Shown here: piece after piece, positions 45,406 to 57,858 of the stretch
How positions within the stretch are numbered: the first letter of the stretch is position 1
Layout of the letters: each line of letters starts with the position of its first letter
DNA from: Daphnia pulex
Taxonomy: Eukaryota; Arthropoda; Branchiopoda; Diplostraca; Daphniidae
Direction: 5' to 3'
DNA: 64,000 nucleotides
Assembly: GCF_021134715.1 (NCBI RefSeq)
Contig: NC_060021.1
Location: 1 to 64,000 of the forward strand
Notes under the pieces: generated by a model
Told to the model about the DNA's origin: nothing
What the model saw: only the letters and a program-made list of their open reading frames with translations
Database searches by the model: none
Position numbers and translations under genes: made by a program

Positions 45406-47400
45406 TAGGTGCTGTGTGCCACGCCGTCGGGAGAGACGACGACCGAGTGCAGTGACCGCGCAAGGACGTTCTCTTCTTCTTCTTTCTTCTTCTTCTGGTT
45501 TTCTCTTTTCTTTCTTGTGAGCTGAACGAACGAACGAACGTTTGGAATGTCGGTCACAGGTGGCAAGGACGAGGACGCGACCAAAGAGTTTGGGGTTCTT
45601 GTCCTATTTATCGAACCGTCGCATCGTCGGTCGTCGTATCGTCGGTCGTCCCTTTTGGCTATTCAAACACGCCAGACTACTCACGCGGGCCTTAATATTC
45701 TCTACTATACCAACTGCTGCTGCTGCTGCTGATGGAAAGAAAGAGATCACTCCCTTTTTTCTTTTCTCCCGGAATAAAAAATAAGGAGAAAGAAAAATAG
45801 GCACCTTTCTCCTGGCATACCTTAGCGGTTTTTCACCTCAATCACGGCTAAATATTCTTTTATTTATTTTTATTTAAACGGATGTCGCCCAGTTTTGTAT
45901 CTATACTCCCAACAGGCCATTCCATTGGACAGGCACATGAAAATTCCATCGAATCATCAAGTTGAATGGAGCCCATAATTTTAAAAAATCGGCGTGACGT
46001 AACTACCGGATTGATTGGCCCCCACGTGACAGTCGTCTATGCACAGCAGAGTCGCCAAGAAGAAAAAGAGAAAACGAATTGAAAAAATTGAGGGCCTTTG
46101 GAGAAAAGAGTAGTATAAGATCCGGCTTTTCCCCCAAATAAGGCGGCCGCCTCACGCCGGATGCCCCCAGTTCTCTCCTCCTTCTCCTTGTTGTATTATT
46201 CAACCGAACGAATGTTGTACAACATACGCACAAGACTGACAGCCATGTGCTGTCGCTTGAGCATTTCAGCTTTGAGAAAGAGAAGAGAGAAATGTTTTAG
46301 TAGGGCTCACGTTCGGTTATAGGTGTTGGTTGGAATGACGTCACAAACTCGGCCCCAAGACTCGCCTTTTTTCCGCTGCTGGCCCGGCACTTTCAACCGT
46401 AGGGGAAGGAGGAGAGATAGTAGGGCATCAAAGATGGGACTATAGCAGCAGCAGCTCACAAGGAGAGAAATTCACAAAACAACAAACGAGACCCAACAGC
46501 AAGAAAGAGAATGCAATCCTCGACTGCATTGGCCCTTAGTCTCGCATCGGCAGCATCCGCGACATCATCTTCTTCTTGTGAAGCTCCTCATAATAATCAG
46601 AGATAATCATCGAGTCAATTTTGAAGTGTTTTCGTCACCTCCGGACAAGAGTCTTCCATCGGCCGTGCCCATTTTTGCGACAAGAATTCTCATCTCTCGA
46701 CGACGGAGCATCTTTCGATTTAGTTCATTTTTTAAAATGTTGAAAAGTTTTCTCTGTTTTCGAGAGACGGAAGTCTTGCACAAGAAATTTGAAAAAAACA
46801 GGTCGGTGGGACTTTCGTCCGTGTGTGATGCACTTGACAACACCGCGCCATTTTATTTTTATTAAGTATTTTTACTTTTATAATTTTAAAATAATTTTTG
46901 GTTTTATTTTTTGAATATTTGATTTGTTTAAAACGGAATTGCACTGGGGCGGTGGCGCCCCAGTGGAAAACGATTCGTATCGCAACATTGACACGTTGCG
47001 CCATCTCAAGTTGAGAAACAGCTGATTCAGCTTCCGGCCTCCCGCAACCAGCCACTTCATCAGCTGTGTGTGTATGTGTGTGTGTTGCTGGCGATAGGGA
47101 AAGAAAAAACCCGTTAAATGGGCAAAAGATAAGCCCCAAATCGACTCTTGATTCTATTTAGTTCAGTCCCTGTCATATCGGGGAAAGCAGGGGCCATCTT
47201 GTTTGACGTTTCAGGCTGAATTTACAGGCGACAGCTGGAGAGATCTTGCAGTGCAACAGGTGTCCAAGGCCAACAGGAAATAAACAGTTGATCAAACAGG
47301 TGGTGAGGTAAAAATTTGTCATCTCTTTATAATCTTCGTGTTCTCTGCCAGTTTCATTTTTGGCTTCTCTCCCCGCAGGTGTCTTCTTCTCTGATGATGA
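45406..47400 (+). other. probable 5' exon/first intron region upstream of ITPRID
   Basis: The 61-codon frame at 45547-45732 (MSVTGGKDEDATKEFG...) has no known domain. It contains cagGTGGCAA at its 13th base, a donor-like site that could splice to the gene at 47401. A second short frame starts at 46511 (MQSSTALALSLASAAS). A CRE palindrome TGACGTCA lies at 46336-46343. A (GT)n-like run is at 47063-47083. No firm exon can be defined. Confidence 0.35.
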
Positions 47401-49461
47401 ATGCGAGCGCAAGTCCTACCAATGAGTACCTGCACCATCAGTAAACGTATTTGCCAAGATGACGAAACCCCCTACCCCGCCACCAGCTACAACTCTTGCT
47501 GGGAGTGGGTGGCCTCTTTGCCCGGTGACCAAGACAATGCCAACCTGAATGCAGATTGCAGTCCCAACAACGAACCCAGTGAGTGTCATTCCACCATTAT
47601 CTTTATCCAGATTGCTGATAACTTTTTTCCCTTTCAGTTTTGGCTGGTAGTGATTTTATCGTCAGGAAAAAAGGTATCCTCGGACTCCACAATGGTGGAG
47701 GTAAACACAATGCAGCAGACATTTATCAGTTGGCCCAGGCCACGAGGAAAGCCAGGGACAGACCATCGGTGGTTTCTGAAGGGCCCAGGTGAGTGCAAAT
47801 ATCAACTGCAACTCTTGATAATATAATTCTAATTTCCAATCATTTCTGCAGGGAAAGGGTCAGCCAGGACAGATCTTCAATGCTCCGTTCGGCGTTTGCA
47901 GCTCAGCGTTTGGACAAGACCAATTCGGAAGGAACTTTCTCTTTCGATTCGTCCACGATGGATGCGTTCGGAGTGTGCGATGACGAGTACAGCCTTCCAT
48001 CAGCTGAAGAACTTCTCTTGCAGATGGGATTTGGTGGGCCATCCCAAGGACTAGACAGGGTACCCGAACGTTTCCTCCAATCATCTCAGGTTATTAACTT
48101 ATTACATAATTCAATCCAAACTAAACCAAAATCCTAATTAGTATATTGTTATTTCAGATGCGTGGTGTTGATATTGAACAGTTTTTCTTAACCCAACAAG
48201 AATTAAACGACACGTTTGAAACGGGTTCACTCGGTTACAGGGGACTGGCCGGTCCTCCGACACGACGGCCTTCCGGAATTGTGGCCAGATTATACGAGCG
48301 GATGCTGCGGAAGAGTTCCGGGCCGACGATATGCAGCAGTTTTGAAAATCCTCCTGGATCCAACCACCCGATGGAGCCACTCACTTTGAAACTGCCCCAG
48401 CCGGAAGTGTTGATCGAGTCGGAAGAATCAGCCGTCACGCCCACCAATAACAATCAGGGCGCTTACAATTTCAACACTCAATCGGGGACGATGATGCCGC
48501 CCAGCGGATCGCACAATTCCAGTCTGGCCAGCTCGAGAAGGTCCAGTTTGCGTCGACAGGAGTGTGTCGACGAGGAAACGTTGGCATCCGCCGAGCCGGC
48601 CGAAGAAATTCTCTGCCAGCAATCGGAGCAAAGTAGCGGATTCGTTAGTGGTCGAATGCTGGCCAACGCCTCGCAAGTCTTGCCCACCGTCTACGTGACT
48701 CCTCCCCCGTCTACAATTTTCTCACAGGCCAGTCTGGACATGCCGGAATCGGTCACTACTCACGAGGTTGATCATTTTTAATCATTTTAGAAGAATTTTG
48801 GCTAATGAAATTTTATTTCCAGATTGACCCTATCATCTCTGTGCTGCAATTGGCTGCCGAGGCGTACCGGGTCCGGATGGCCACCGCTCCACTTGCCCAG
48901 GAACTTCCTCACGAAGAAGATCCTTGCGATTGGAATCACAATCTGGAAGACGTCAAGGAAGAGTTGCGGGGCGAGCTGGATAAAACGGACGATTTACTGC
49001 AGAGACTCCAGCAGCGTCTGTCTCACGCCCGTTCCATCCATCAAACGTACGACTCGTCTGCTCTCCGCGGCGTCCTGACGGACATGACGACTTTGCTCCA
49101 GCAGCAACAGCGTCTCTACCGTCGAGTCAACCAAATGAGAAACGACTCGCTGGAAACTGTCCAGCACTTTCACGTCAATCACCACGAATCCGTCATCGAT
49201 CCAGCGAAAACAACGACATCCCTTCCGGCGGAAGAGTCTTCTAGTCTGCTCAAATCGAGCGCCAACGTCTCTTCCTCCTCCCCATCCAGCGACGACGATG
49301 AAGAAGAAATAATTTTTCCTTCCGGAATCCATTCACGTCTGTGGATGAAATCCTTTGAGCGCCGACTGACTACCCACATTCGTAAAACGATCCGGCAAGA
49401 ATTGCGTCGAGTCCGACCATCAGCTACTAGAATAACGGCACGCTCAAAGTTAAAAAAATAA
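47401..49461 (+). CDS. ITPRID2: ITPR-interacting domain protein (KRAP/SSFA2/TESPA1 family)
   Basis: Members of this family bind the IP3 receptor and help localise it. Exons 47401-47578, 47638-47788, 47852-48089, 48158-48766 and 48823-49461 join in frame to 605 codons. Early on WEWVASLPGD resembles the family's WL.SLP block. The ITPR-binding region is clear: SAEELLLQMGFGGPSQGLDR, VPERFLQSSQ, then GVDIEQFFLTQQELN. The centre is Ser/Pro-rich. The last exon has a coiled coil (DLLQRLQQRLSHARSIHQ), an acidic run (SSDDDEEEI) and a basic end. ATG at 47401 directly follows an in-frame TGA; a second ATG at 47422 is possible, as is an additional upstream exon near 45547. It is convergent with SGK3. The invertebrate gene probably predates the vertebrate ITPRID1/2/TESPA1 split, so the symbol is approximate. 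Confidence 0.82.
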
Positions 49462-50038
49462 TTATAACCCATCAAATTATCAAATTTTGCACAATTTTTT
49501 CTATAATCATGTTAGGAATTCTTTTTCAATTATTTAAAAAATATAATTATGGTTCGCGTTTTTTCCTGCTTCCACAAAAATAAGCTTTTTGTTATTTTGT
49601 TTTTGAATAATTTTTCAAAAAATGTTTAAATTCAACGTGGGTTTCTTTTTTTCTCAAACATTTTGGTAATTAGGGGAAATTTCAAACCGAAAAGAAGACG
49701 AAAAAGTAGGAAAGGTAACAAAAACATGCCGGTATAAAGGGGTGGGACTATTAACACACACACAATTTTCTTTGTTTTGGCCCGTAGAGTATTTGGGTGA
49801 TGAAAGTTATAATCGTGGAATTGTTTCTCAAGTGTGATGGCACAAATAGGACTAGGTAAAGTAAACGTAGGAGTGAGTAAGGTTATAATTGATATAAACG
49901 AGGGACTAGCACGAACAGTGCGGAATGATTTCCATTCGTAAAACGCGTTGGATTCTGTGGGTTGGAGGGTGGTGGGGATGACAATGGGAACGGAAATTTG
50001 TTTTTAATTAATAATTTCTCTCTTGATTCATTTTTCAA
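49462..50038. other. intergenic region between convergent genes
   Basis: AT-rich, probably the two facing 3' UTRs of ITPRID (+) and SGK3 (-). No other feature seen. Confidence 0.5.
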
Positions 50039-52293
50039 TTAATTTATGAGGGTAGTGGGCACATAGGAAAATCCGGCAAAGACATTGTCGCCGTCACGGT
50101 TGCAACCCAACGACGAAGCGGCGCGGACGGAACGGGCTTGGAGCAAAGAGGCCGGCACAGGTTCTCTCGTGAATTCCGGATCAATGTTGCGCAAATCGTA
50201 AGCGTCACTCTACGTCAGCCAAACAAAACACATTAATTCAATTTCTCTTTTAAAATATTGGCGGGAAATTCAAATTACCAATTCGGGACGGAACGGCGGA
50301 GTCATTTTGCGCTGCATCAAATCGTCCCAATTCAAACTGCGGTAAAAGGCGTGATTGCGCACATCATCGAAATCGGCTGGACCCGAACCCAGACGAGTTC
50401 GCCCGTCTTTCTGTAACAACTAAAGAAAACAAAATTAATTTTTATTTACCAATTTGCCCAGAAATTTAAAATGAAAAACTTACGGCACTGAGTAAATCTT
50501 TGCCGGCCGTGGAGACTTGAATGTGATCGCGAAAGTGGAGCGGCTTGTTGAGAATGGCGTCGTACATGACGGCCGTGTCGCGGCTGTAAAAGGGCGGCAG
50601 GCCGTAGAGCATCTCGTAGAGGACGGCGCCTAGACACCACCAGTCGACCGACCGACCGTAGGCCTCTTTGCGGATGACTTCCGGCGCCAAGTACTCGGGC
50701 GTGCCGCAGAATGTGGCCGTCGTCTGGTCGCTATCCACCAAACCTTCCTTACACAGGCCGAAATCTGTCAGCACCAAATGGCCTTCGCTGTCCAGCAAAA
50801 TGTTTTCCGGCTTCAAGTCGCGGTACACTACGCCGGCAGAGTGCAAATAGCCCAAGGCAGAGGCCATTTCGGCGCTGTAGAAACGGGCCCGGGCCTCGCT
50901 GAAATGCCGTTCCCTTTGCAAGTGGAAAAATAACTGCAAAATCCAAATTAAATTAATTCAAATTCATTTAAATATTAAATTAAAGTAATCACCTCTCCAC
51001 CGTTGACAAAGTCGAGAACGAAATAAAGTTTCTCCCTGGTCTGAAAAGAGGCGTGCAGAGAGACTAGAAAGGGGTGGAGTTGATTGTTGCGCAACACGTT
51101 GCGCTCGGCCATAATGTGCTGAGTCTCGTTGCGTCTCACGACGGCCCTTTTCTCCAAGACCTTGACGGCGTAGAGATGCTGGTCGGCATAACGACGGGCC
51201 AGCAGAACTTTGCCGAAACTGCCCCGGCCGAGCACTCGCAGGAATTCAAAATCATCCGGTTTCAACCTTTTATTTAAATATAGTAAACAAAGAGTCAAGA
51301 GAGTCCCAACAGGAAGTGGCTCGTTTGTTTACACCAAAAGAAAAAATCCTTACGGCCGTTCGGAGGGTCCTAGATTAATGTTTCCTTTGACGATGGGGAC
51401 GGAACGTTGCTGGGTGATGCTGAGATGGTGGTTAGTCGTCGTTGTGGTCGTGATGTTAATCATGGCGGAACCGGGTCGAGACTCGTCTGATTCATTTTCA
51501 TCCTCTTCGCTGCTGCGGGTGGCCTGTCGGCCGTCACCACCTGACTCATTGCCGCTACTCGTCTCGACGCCACTGTCGTCAGAATTGGCCGATTTCTTGG
51601 CGTTGCTGCGTTCGTCCAGCGACAGGAACTCCCTCACTTCCCGTCTGAATGTGTACGGAAATAAAGATTACTAACCACACGTCAAAAATGACATAATAAG
51701 GCAAATACTGACATGGAGAGGAGTCGGCCGTCGTTGATTATGAGCCGGATGTACTCTGTTAGTCCGTCACAACGTGATTTTAAAAAGGCTGGATCGAAAT
51801 TACTCCCAAAGAGTCGCTTCCCCGGTAATTTCAGATTGAGTCCAGCTATCTGTTGACAATAAACGTTTGAATTCAATTAATAGGTTTTACCAGGATAAAT
51901 TTGATAGAGTGGATATTATACCTGTTTCTTTAGGACGGCGTGGAGCCGGCAAAATTCAGTGTAGCGCCGGTATACGTCCCACGAGCGCCCTGCATCCTTC
52001 ATTTCGACGTGATAAACCTGTCGGCGCATTTCATTAATGGAAAAAGAAAATTAGTAATGCAGCGAGGAAATGATTCACAACATTTGAAGGCTGGTCAAGT
52101 GAGAATAGGATCAAACCGGTTGTGCAATCCAAACTCTTCGTTTTGTTGGGGTTTAAAGGTTATCTCCACTTATAAGATTAGGAAATGCCCAAATAAGGAA
52201 AAGGAGGAAATGCACATCAGTCGACTCGATCTCAAAATTTTGAAAAGGAAATATTAAAACACTTACGGCGTATTTCTTGCTGGCTGTTTCCAT
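50039..52293 (-). CDS. SGK3: PX-domain serum/glucocorticoid-regulated kinase (SGK3 type)
   Basis: AGC-family Ser/Thr kinase acting at endosomes downstream of PI3K/PDK1. Minus-strand exons: (52293)-52267, 52017-51922, 51849-51713, 51644-51354, 51266-50993, 50933-50484, 50419-50279, 50209-50039; phases agree, 529 codons. The PX domain ([39 protein letters not shown]) makes it SGK3-like. A Ser/acidic linker follows. Kinase motifs: [41 protein letters not shown], activation loop [11 protein letters not shown], and hydrophobic motif FAGFSYVP. The start is uncertain: the PX-like frame continues upstream of the ATG at 52293 (LTALVISAQV) up to a stop near 52500 without another ATG, while an ATG at 52372 lies in a different frame. 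An upstream exon or a one-base assembly error could explain this. Confidence 0.92.
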
Positions 52294-52499
52294 AACCTGG
52301 GCCGAAATGACAAGGGCCGTCAGTGTGGGTTTCCTCGTGGGCGATGTGTTCTCCACCGTCAAAACTGGCCATCGTCGAAATAACACGAGGCAGGTAATAA
52401 GACAAAAGTTGCAAAAACAAAATAATGAGCAACACCGACACACACACACGTTTTGACACGACACGAGAGACAATATGGCCGACGACGACTAACCTGGTC

Positions 52500-55400
52500 G
52501 AACTATGGACATGAAATGTGACGTGATTTTGTGCATCTTGTTGACTCTTGATTTTTGTACGTGCAGAATATAACTATCTTGATTCAATTAATTTTTTTTA
52601 AGGCACTATGAATTAAATGTCTTGATAAATATCACAGAAATGCGAGTCGTAACGTGTTTTTCTTTTAATGTGGCCGCGCCAGTTCGTGGAGCAGCACGTC
52701 GTTTGTCGACCGTTACCAACGTCGGAATGAATTGGCTACCAGCCTCTCCGTCTCATACTTGACTAGGCACCTAAGCCAGCGCTGCCTGGTGGCCGAAATT
52801 ATCGACTGATTAGCACAATTAACTCGGGTGCAGCAGAGAGGCCCTGTGTTATCTTATTGACAATCCAACACACACACGAACGACTGGAAACGACGAGGGG
52901 GTTTGGTTTTTTGTTTGTCCAAAAAAGAAGTTTCAAAGTCGAGGGGAACCATAGCAGCAGTTGGCTCTTCTGGGATATGATTTATTGGTAAAAGAGAAGA
53001 AGATTATTTTTCCATGTTGTTTCTACTATTTACACGAAGGGGCGGCCATGGCTTGTGGCCGTGACGTCACATCCATTAAACGCCCCTCTCAGGCCTATCG
53101 ACATTTTCTGTCGTGTTTCATCAATGAACATTTCAAAACTAATTATTCTTCGAGCAGACTTTCAATTCACGATGACTTCATTTTATTACCAGGCCCGAGA
53201 AATTCCTGTTTCATCAGAGCAACGACCAGGAATGTTAAGCTCACACGAGTTGGCAGCAGTTTAATCTGCATGACTCGGCGGCATTATTCCAGTTTTCCCA
53301 GCCTACGTAAGTATATTTATTTTGTTTTACGATTCATAGGCGATTAAGAGAATAATGAGGGTCAATGTGTGCAACAACAACAACAGCACAATATGAAATG
53401 TTTTTATGAAAGGTCCACGGTTTAGTACTTGTTTCCATGCACAGGGACACACCAGTGATATCAACAGCACAGGTCGCCAATCTTATATTTTCTCTCTGTT
53501 TTATCGACACAATAACCTCACCAAATGTTATTTGTTCACTGTCTGGCGTAGATTGATACCTTGATACCTTTTCATACTGCCGAAATCGAAATAGTTTGAG
53601 CCTGTAGCTACAATATCATTTTTCGAGTCTTTTTCGACCATCACGTGCTGGAATTCAATTTTATTATCTAATCATTTTCACCTGTCAATAACACTAATCT
53701 CTTGAGACGATGACCAAGGGCTTTTTTCTAATTTCAAATAGATTTGACTCGAATTGGAAATCATTTCCCGGTAATAAACACTTGAAAACTGACGTGGTCA
53801 ATGTCAACGTCAAGTGCCCCTCATTAGCTTCAAAATGGGATGCGATTGACACTTGAGTGACTTGACGTCCATTTATTTGTTTATGTAACAGTAACATTTC
53901 CCAATCGACTTTTTTAAAATTCGTAGTCGGCGCCATTGATTCTTTAAAATGTGAATTTTTGATCGAGGCCAATGGCGGAAATAGATCGCCCATCTCGAAT
54001 TCTGGTCGCTCTTGGCACGTTGCAAAGTTGACAGCATTGAATTATTTTTGACGTCATTTTAATCATTCAATAGATTTGATCGTAACCTTGACGTCGTCCA
54101 ATAACGATTGGAAATTCATCCGCTACTTTATACTTGCATTTACCTGGGACTATGCGAACTTGAATGTGATCCCTTTCTCACTGACCCCATTCCGTGCATG
54201 TTTCAAGTGACATAATCATTATTACGACACTGCCAATGCGAGATTCTTAGCTGAGCATCTCTGCCGTGCTATTGCCCGTTCCCCATGACGTTTGTAAAAA
54301 CAGCCGCAAACCAGTTTCTTTATTGTTTCCACTTTTAATTCTTTAATAATCCCACTATAGAAAATGTTTTAATCTTATAAATACCAGACGATCATGGTTC
54401 AATCCAGCAGCTGGATTAATCCTGAATTATTTTATTTCAGTCGAGTGAGAGCATCGCTAAAGATAGACGAGATCATAAAAGTAATTTGCCAGATCGAGCC
54501 GAGTCTGAATGATAACTAAAGGTGTGGTCTTATTCTTTTTTCTTATGCATTAACTTGCCCTTGTGCCTTGTGTCACGTTGGATTCCATTTTTTATCAGTG
54601 AAATGTGGCGCTATAGGGCAGCAGCAGCAGCTCAGGGGTTGGGTTTTTTCGATGTGAGTGTAGTACGAGAGTCTAAATTACAACACCCAATGGGCCCAGG
54701 GAAAACTAGCCGGGCAGAGATGTGTATCGTTTCTCCCACTGTCCTCAAAAATATCCCCCAACCCGATGAAAGATCAAAAGTCCAAAGTCTCGATTGCCTA
54801 TGGTGGTACAACCACTCGCCCGTCCGCTGCACGGCCGCACGCACTTTGCTCGTGATGGTAACTCGATACGGAAAAACAACACACACACCGCCCGCTAAAG
54901 AAATGGACTTTTTATTATTTTAGAAACATTCAAAGTCTATAACCTGAATTAGTCGAAACAAATAACACGACTTTTTATTTAACTTTTTTTTTTAAAACAA
55001 ATTTTGGGATTTTTGTTGAGCTCAAATTCCCACCCACAGATGTCGTTGATGACGGTCCAAAATGAAATTTAGTTTAAATTCTTATGTTGTTCTTGCGCGT
55101 TTTATTTCTGAATTTTGACAGTGATGCTTTATTTGTATTTGTTTTACTTGACAGGTGAATATCAACCCATTGGAATTGGAACAGCCCCCATTCAACCCTT
55201 TGGATTGAATTATCCACAGGACGACACTTGCCCTTAAATCCTCCAACTGACTCCAAGGTAGGACACAATCATTTTTCACTATTTGCGGGTGCCATTGCTA
55301 TGGCCAAAGATCAATCTGCATTATTTTGAAAACAGACAGGCATCTTTTGATCAGACTACAACACACTAGCGATAGATTCTTTACATTTTTATTTGTTCAG

Positions 55401-55500
55401 ACCTGAAGAGGTATCCGATCAATTCACAGTAGCCTTATTCAAACGTAAATGATATTAAATGTTTCCATTCAATTTCTTATGCGTCAAGCGCTGGACTTTT
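52500..55500. other. 3-kb non-coding stretch upstream of SGK3
   Basis: No gene recognised. It contains CRE-like TGACGTCA at 53062-53069 and a near match at 54046, a (CAG)4 run near 54617 and several open frames lacking any known motif (for example 52961-53347 and 54522-54923 on the plus strand). Promoter elements for SGK3 are likely within the first few hundred bases. Confidence 0.45.
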
Positions 55501-55503
55501 GGG

Positions 55504-55713
55504 TTAGGCCCTACCGTTTGTTGGTTTCGTATCTGTTCGGTTAGTCTGTAGGAAACGGTGATTCGACTCGACCATCTGGCGGAAAGTATAGCGTTGACCT
55601 TCTCCAGCAAAAGAAAATTGTTGAATAGCGATGACATCTTTGTTGCAAGCGTACAGTAATTTGCCCAGGCTCTCATAGTCCAGGTAACTTGAATTCCCCG
55701 TACTGACGTCCAT
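55504..55713 (-). CDS. small hypothetical ORF, 69 codons
   Basis: ATG at 55713 opens a 69-residue frame (MDVSTGNSSYLDYESLGKLL...) with balanced composition and no low-complexity, but no recognised family, no signal peptide and no conserved motif. It is followed upstream on the plus strand by a pyrimidine-rich tract (55740-55870). It could be an exon of an unrecognised gene or chance. Confidence 0.25.
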   Translation of the reverse strand: MDVSTGNSSYLDYESLGKLLYACNKDVIAIQQFSFAGEGQRYTFRQMVESNHRFLQTNRTDTKPTNGRA

Positions 55714-56089
55714 TCAAAACTTTGATCGGTGATCTTTTTTCTCTCAGTTCCACTCTCGATCTCAACTTGCTCATCTACCCTTTATCCCTCCTCTTCTACT
55801 GGCTCCTGGTCCAATCCGCCCTCCTTCCGCCCTCCCTCTACCCACTCTCCTCCCATCCGGTACCAAACTAAATAGACGAAAACTGCAAGTTTACCGATAT
55901 TTAGTTTATAGAGTTTATCGATCAATTGCTCAAATGACTTTTGGCACTGCCGACGCGTTTAACGATTCTTCGGGTGGATATTCATTCGTCAAGAAACACA
56001 TCCAGCTTCCGCGTCAGGCTAATACGTTTTGGTACATCCGGTATCAGATTCTCCACCGTTGGAGCAATCTTTTCGCCTTCCTTTTGAGC

Positions 56090-57775
56090 TTATTGCCTTT
56101 TGACTTCGGCCGGACTGGGAATCTCCACCTCAAGATAAGCTTGGCCCACTGAGTTGCCCACTGGATTGCGAGACACTGGATTGTCGTACAGTCGCAGATG
56201 AGTGAGACTGTCGTCACAGCAGGACAAGTAAATTACGGCAGAGCCGACCGTAATGCTGGACGTCTTCCAAAATGATTTCGACGACTTTTTGACTTTGAAA
56301 GTCATCATAGACCCTTCTTGATATTGGGTTTTGATGGTAAAGTTTTGGTTCCATTCCGGCTGACTACCGCGGATGATTTTGGTTTTGATTTTCTTGGATT
56401 GGACGCGGTTCATGCCGTGCCATTCCTCGACCCGCATTGAAACGTAATATTGGTCAGAATCCTTTGCTTCTGGAAAGTTTATTCCTCTCACAACTTTGAT
56501 TTGGAATTTTTTGGGCTTCCGGTTTCCTTCCTCGCAATCAGGTAGCGGCTCTGTTGCTTCCGGTTTCTCATCCATTGCCCGATTTTGTAGAAGTTGAGAT
56601 TTTTCGGGAATTTGGGGCTGTACCTGTCGATCTCCAGGCTTATGTCGGAATTGATTATCAGTGGTCTTGGATTGAGCCTTTGATGGCTGTTTCTCAACTT
56701 GTTTTCTTAGGTACAATCGTCTCTTCGGCGATTTTGAGTTGTTCAGTTTCATCCAGAACCTGCTGATCGCTGTAGTCACATTTCCGACTTCGTCAACGAT
56801 CTCGGTCAAATTTTTGGTCAGACTCTCCGGTTCCGGCTTTTTCTCGTCCATTTCAAGTTCATGTCCGTTAGACGGAGGGACTTCAGTCGGAGTGTCCTTG
56901 GGTTCAGAAACGATCTCTGGGCTGGGAATGATTTTCTGTAGGTATTCGATCTCCACCTCAAGACAAGCTTTGCCCACTGGATTGTAAGACTTGTCGTACA
57001 GTTGAAGCTTATTGAGGCCGTCGTCCAAGCTGCACATGTCAATTTTAACGAAGCCGACAGTGGACTTCTTTAAACCCAATATCGACGACTTTTTTAGTTT
57101 CATTGTCAACATCCACTTTTCCGGATTTTGAGTCTTGATACTGGTCAAGTCTTTGTTCCATTCCGGCTGGCTGCCGCGGATGGTTTTAGTTTTGTGTTTC
57201 TTGGAATGGACGTGGATCATGCCGAGCCATGCATCGACCCGAACGGAAACATAATAATTGTCCTTGGCTTCCGGAAGGTTTACTCCTCTCACAACTTTGA
57301 TTTGGAAATTCTTTGGTGCTGTCCGGTTTCTTTCCCCGCAATCAGGTAGCGGTGTCATGTCAGTCATTTCACGTTTCTTTTCTTCCAGTTCACTTTTGGT
57401 AGTTGCCAACTCGTCGTGTACGTTCTGAAACATTTGCAGCTTTGATGAGGAGTCTGTCAGTTTGGATTGAAGCAGACTCAACTCATTTTCCAAGCGTTCA
57501 TTTTCCAATACAGTCAGGTTTTTATCATCGTCTTTCGCCATCAAAGGAAGACAACTTTGTTGGTTCAAGTCATCTCCACTGGGAGTCGAAACACCTTTGT
57601 CAATTTCAAGTTTGGTTGCGCATAAAACGTCCGGTTCAATCATCTTCAGGTTAACAGCCGAAAGCCGAGTTGGGGTTTCAGTCAATCGACTGATAGATTG
57701 GATCCTGTCTTCAATTTTTCGCCTTGGTAGCGAATGAGTTAAGCGGAGATTTTTCTCTTTAATGTCAGGTAACAC
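56090..57775 (-). CDS. coiled-coil protein with two C2 domains (array member 1, hybrid)
   Basis: Minus-strand open frame of 561 codons; its first codon is GTG, so it is an internal part of a gene rather than a complete ORF. Order: a coil remnant (KEKNLRLTHSLPRRKIEDR), then CATKLEIDKGVSTPSGDDL (family marker), a coiled coil (ENERLENELSLLQSKLTDSS), a first C2 domain at residues about 160-290 (FQIKVVRGVNLPEA; TIRGSQPEWNKDL; GKACLEVEIEY), an acidic/Pro-rich linker and a second C2 domain at about 425-560 (FQIKVVRGINFPEA; IIRGSQPEWNQNF; GQAYLEVEI). C2 domains bind lipid or protein; the calcium-binding Asp residues are not obvious here. The coil of one copy joins the family marker of another, so it looks like an unequal-crossover hybrid. 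Function unknown. Confidence 0.65.
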   Translation of the reverse strand: MLPDIKEKNLRLTHSLPRRKIEDRIQSISRLTETPTRLSAVNLKMIEPDVLCATKLEIDKGVSTPSGDDLNQQSCLPLMAKDDDKNLTVLENERLENELSLLQSKLTDSSSKLQMFQNVHDELATTKSELEEKKREMTDMTPLPDCGERNRTAPKNFQIKVVRGVNLPEAKDNYYVSVRVDAWLGMIHVHSKKHKTKTIRGSQPEWNKDLTSIKTQNPEKWMLTMKLKKSSILGLKKSTVGFVKIDMCSLDDGLNKLQLYDKSYNPVGKACLEVEIEYLQKIIPSPEIVSEPKDTPTEVPPSNGHELEMDEKKPEPESLTKNLTEIVDEVGNVTTAISRFWMKLNNSKSPKRRLYLRKQVEKQPSKAQSKTTDNQFRHKPGDRQVQPQIPEKSQLLQNRAMDEKPEATEPLPDCEEGNRKPKKFQIKVVRGINFPEAKDSDQYYVSMRVEEWHGMNRVQSKKIKTKIIRGSQPEWNQNFTIKTQYQEGSMMTFKVKKSSKSFWKTSSITVGSAVIYLSCCDDSLTHLRLYDNPVSRNPVGNSVGQAYLEVEIPSPAEVKRQ

Positions 57776-57858
57776 ACAAATAACACGTTTGTTATATTTT
57801 CGAGTTTATTCCGATTTCTGAGGAGTCTGTCGGTTGGGATTGATCAGACTCAACTCAT

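Noticed and set aside
45547-45732. 61-codon ORF behind a TATA/initiator as a real small protein
   Set aside because: It ends in a Cys run from a CTG repeat and has repetitive Arg/Ser-rich sequence; a leader exon is more likely.
51210-51674. Plus-strand 154-codon frame
   Set aside because: Antisense to the SGK3 PX-kinase linker and first kinase exon, which are spliced and in phase on the minus strand.
52961-53347. Plus-strand 128-codon frame upstream of SGK3
   Set aside because: No domain, no splice support and ordinary composition; more likely chance than a gene.
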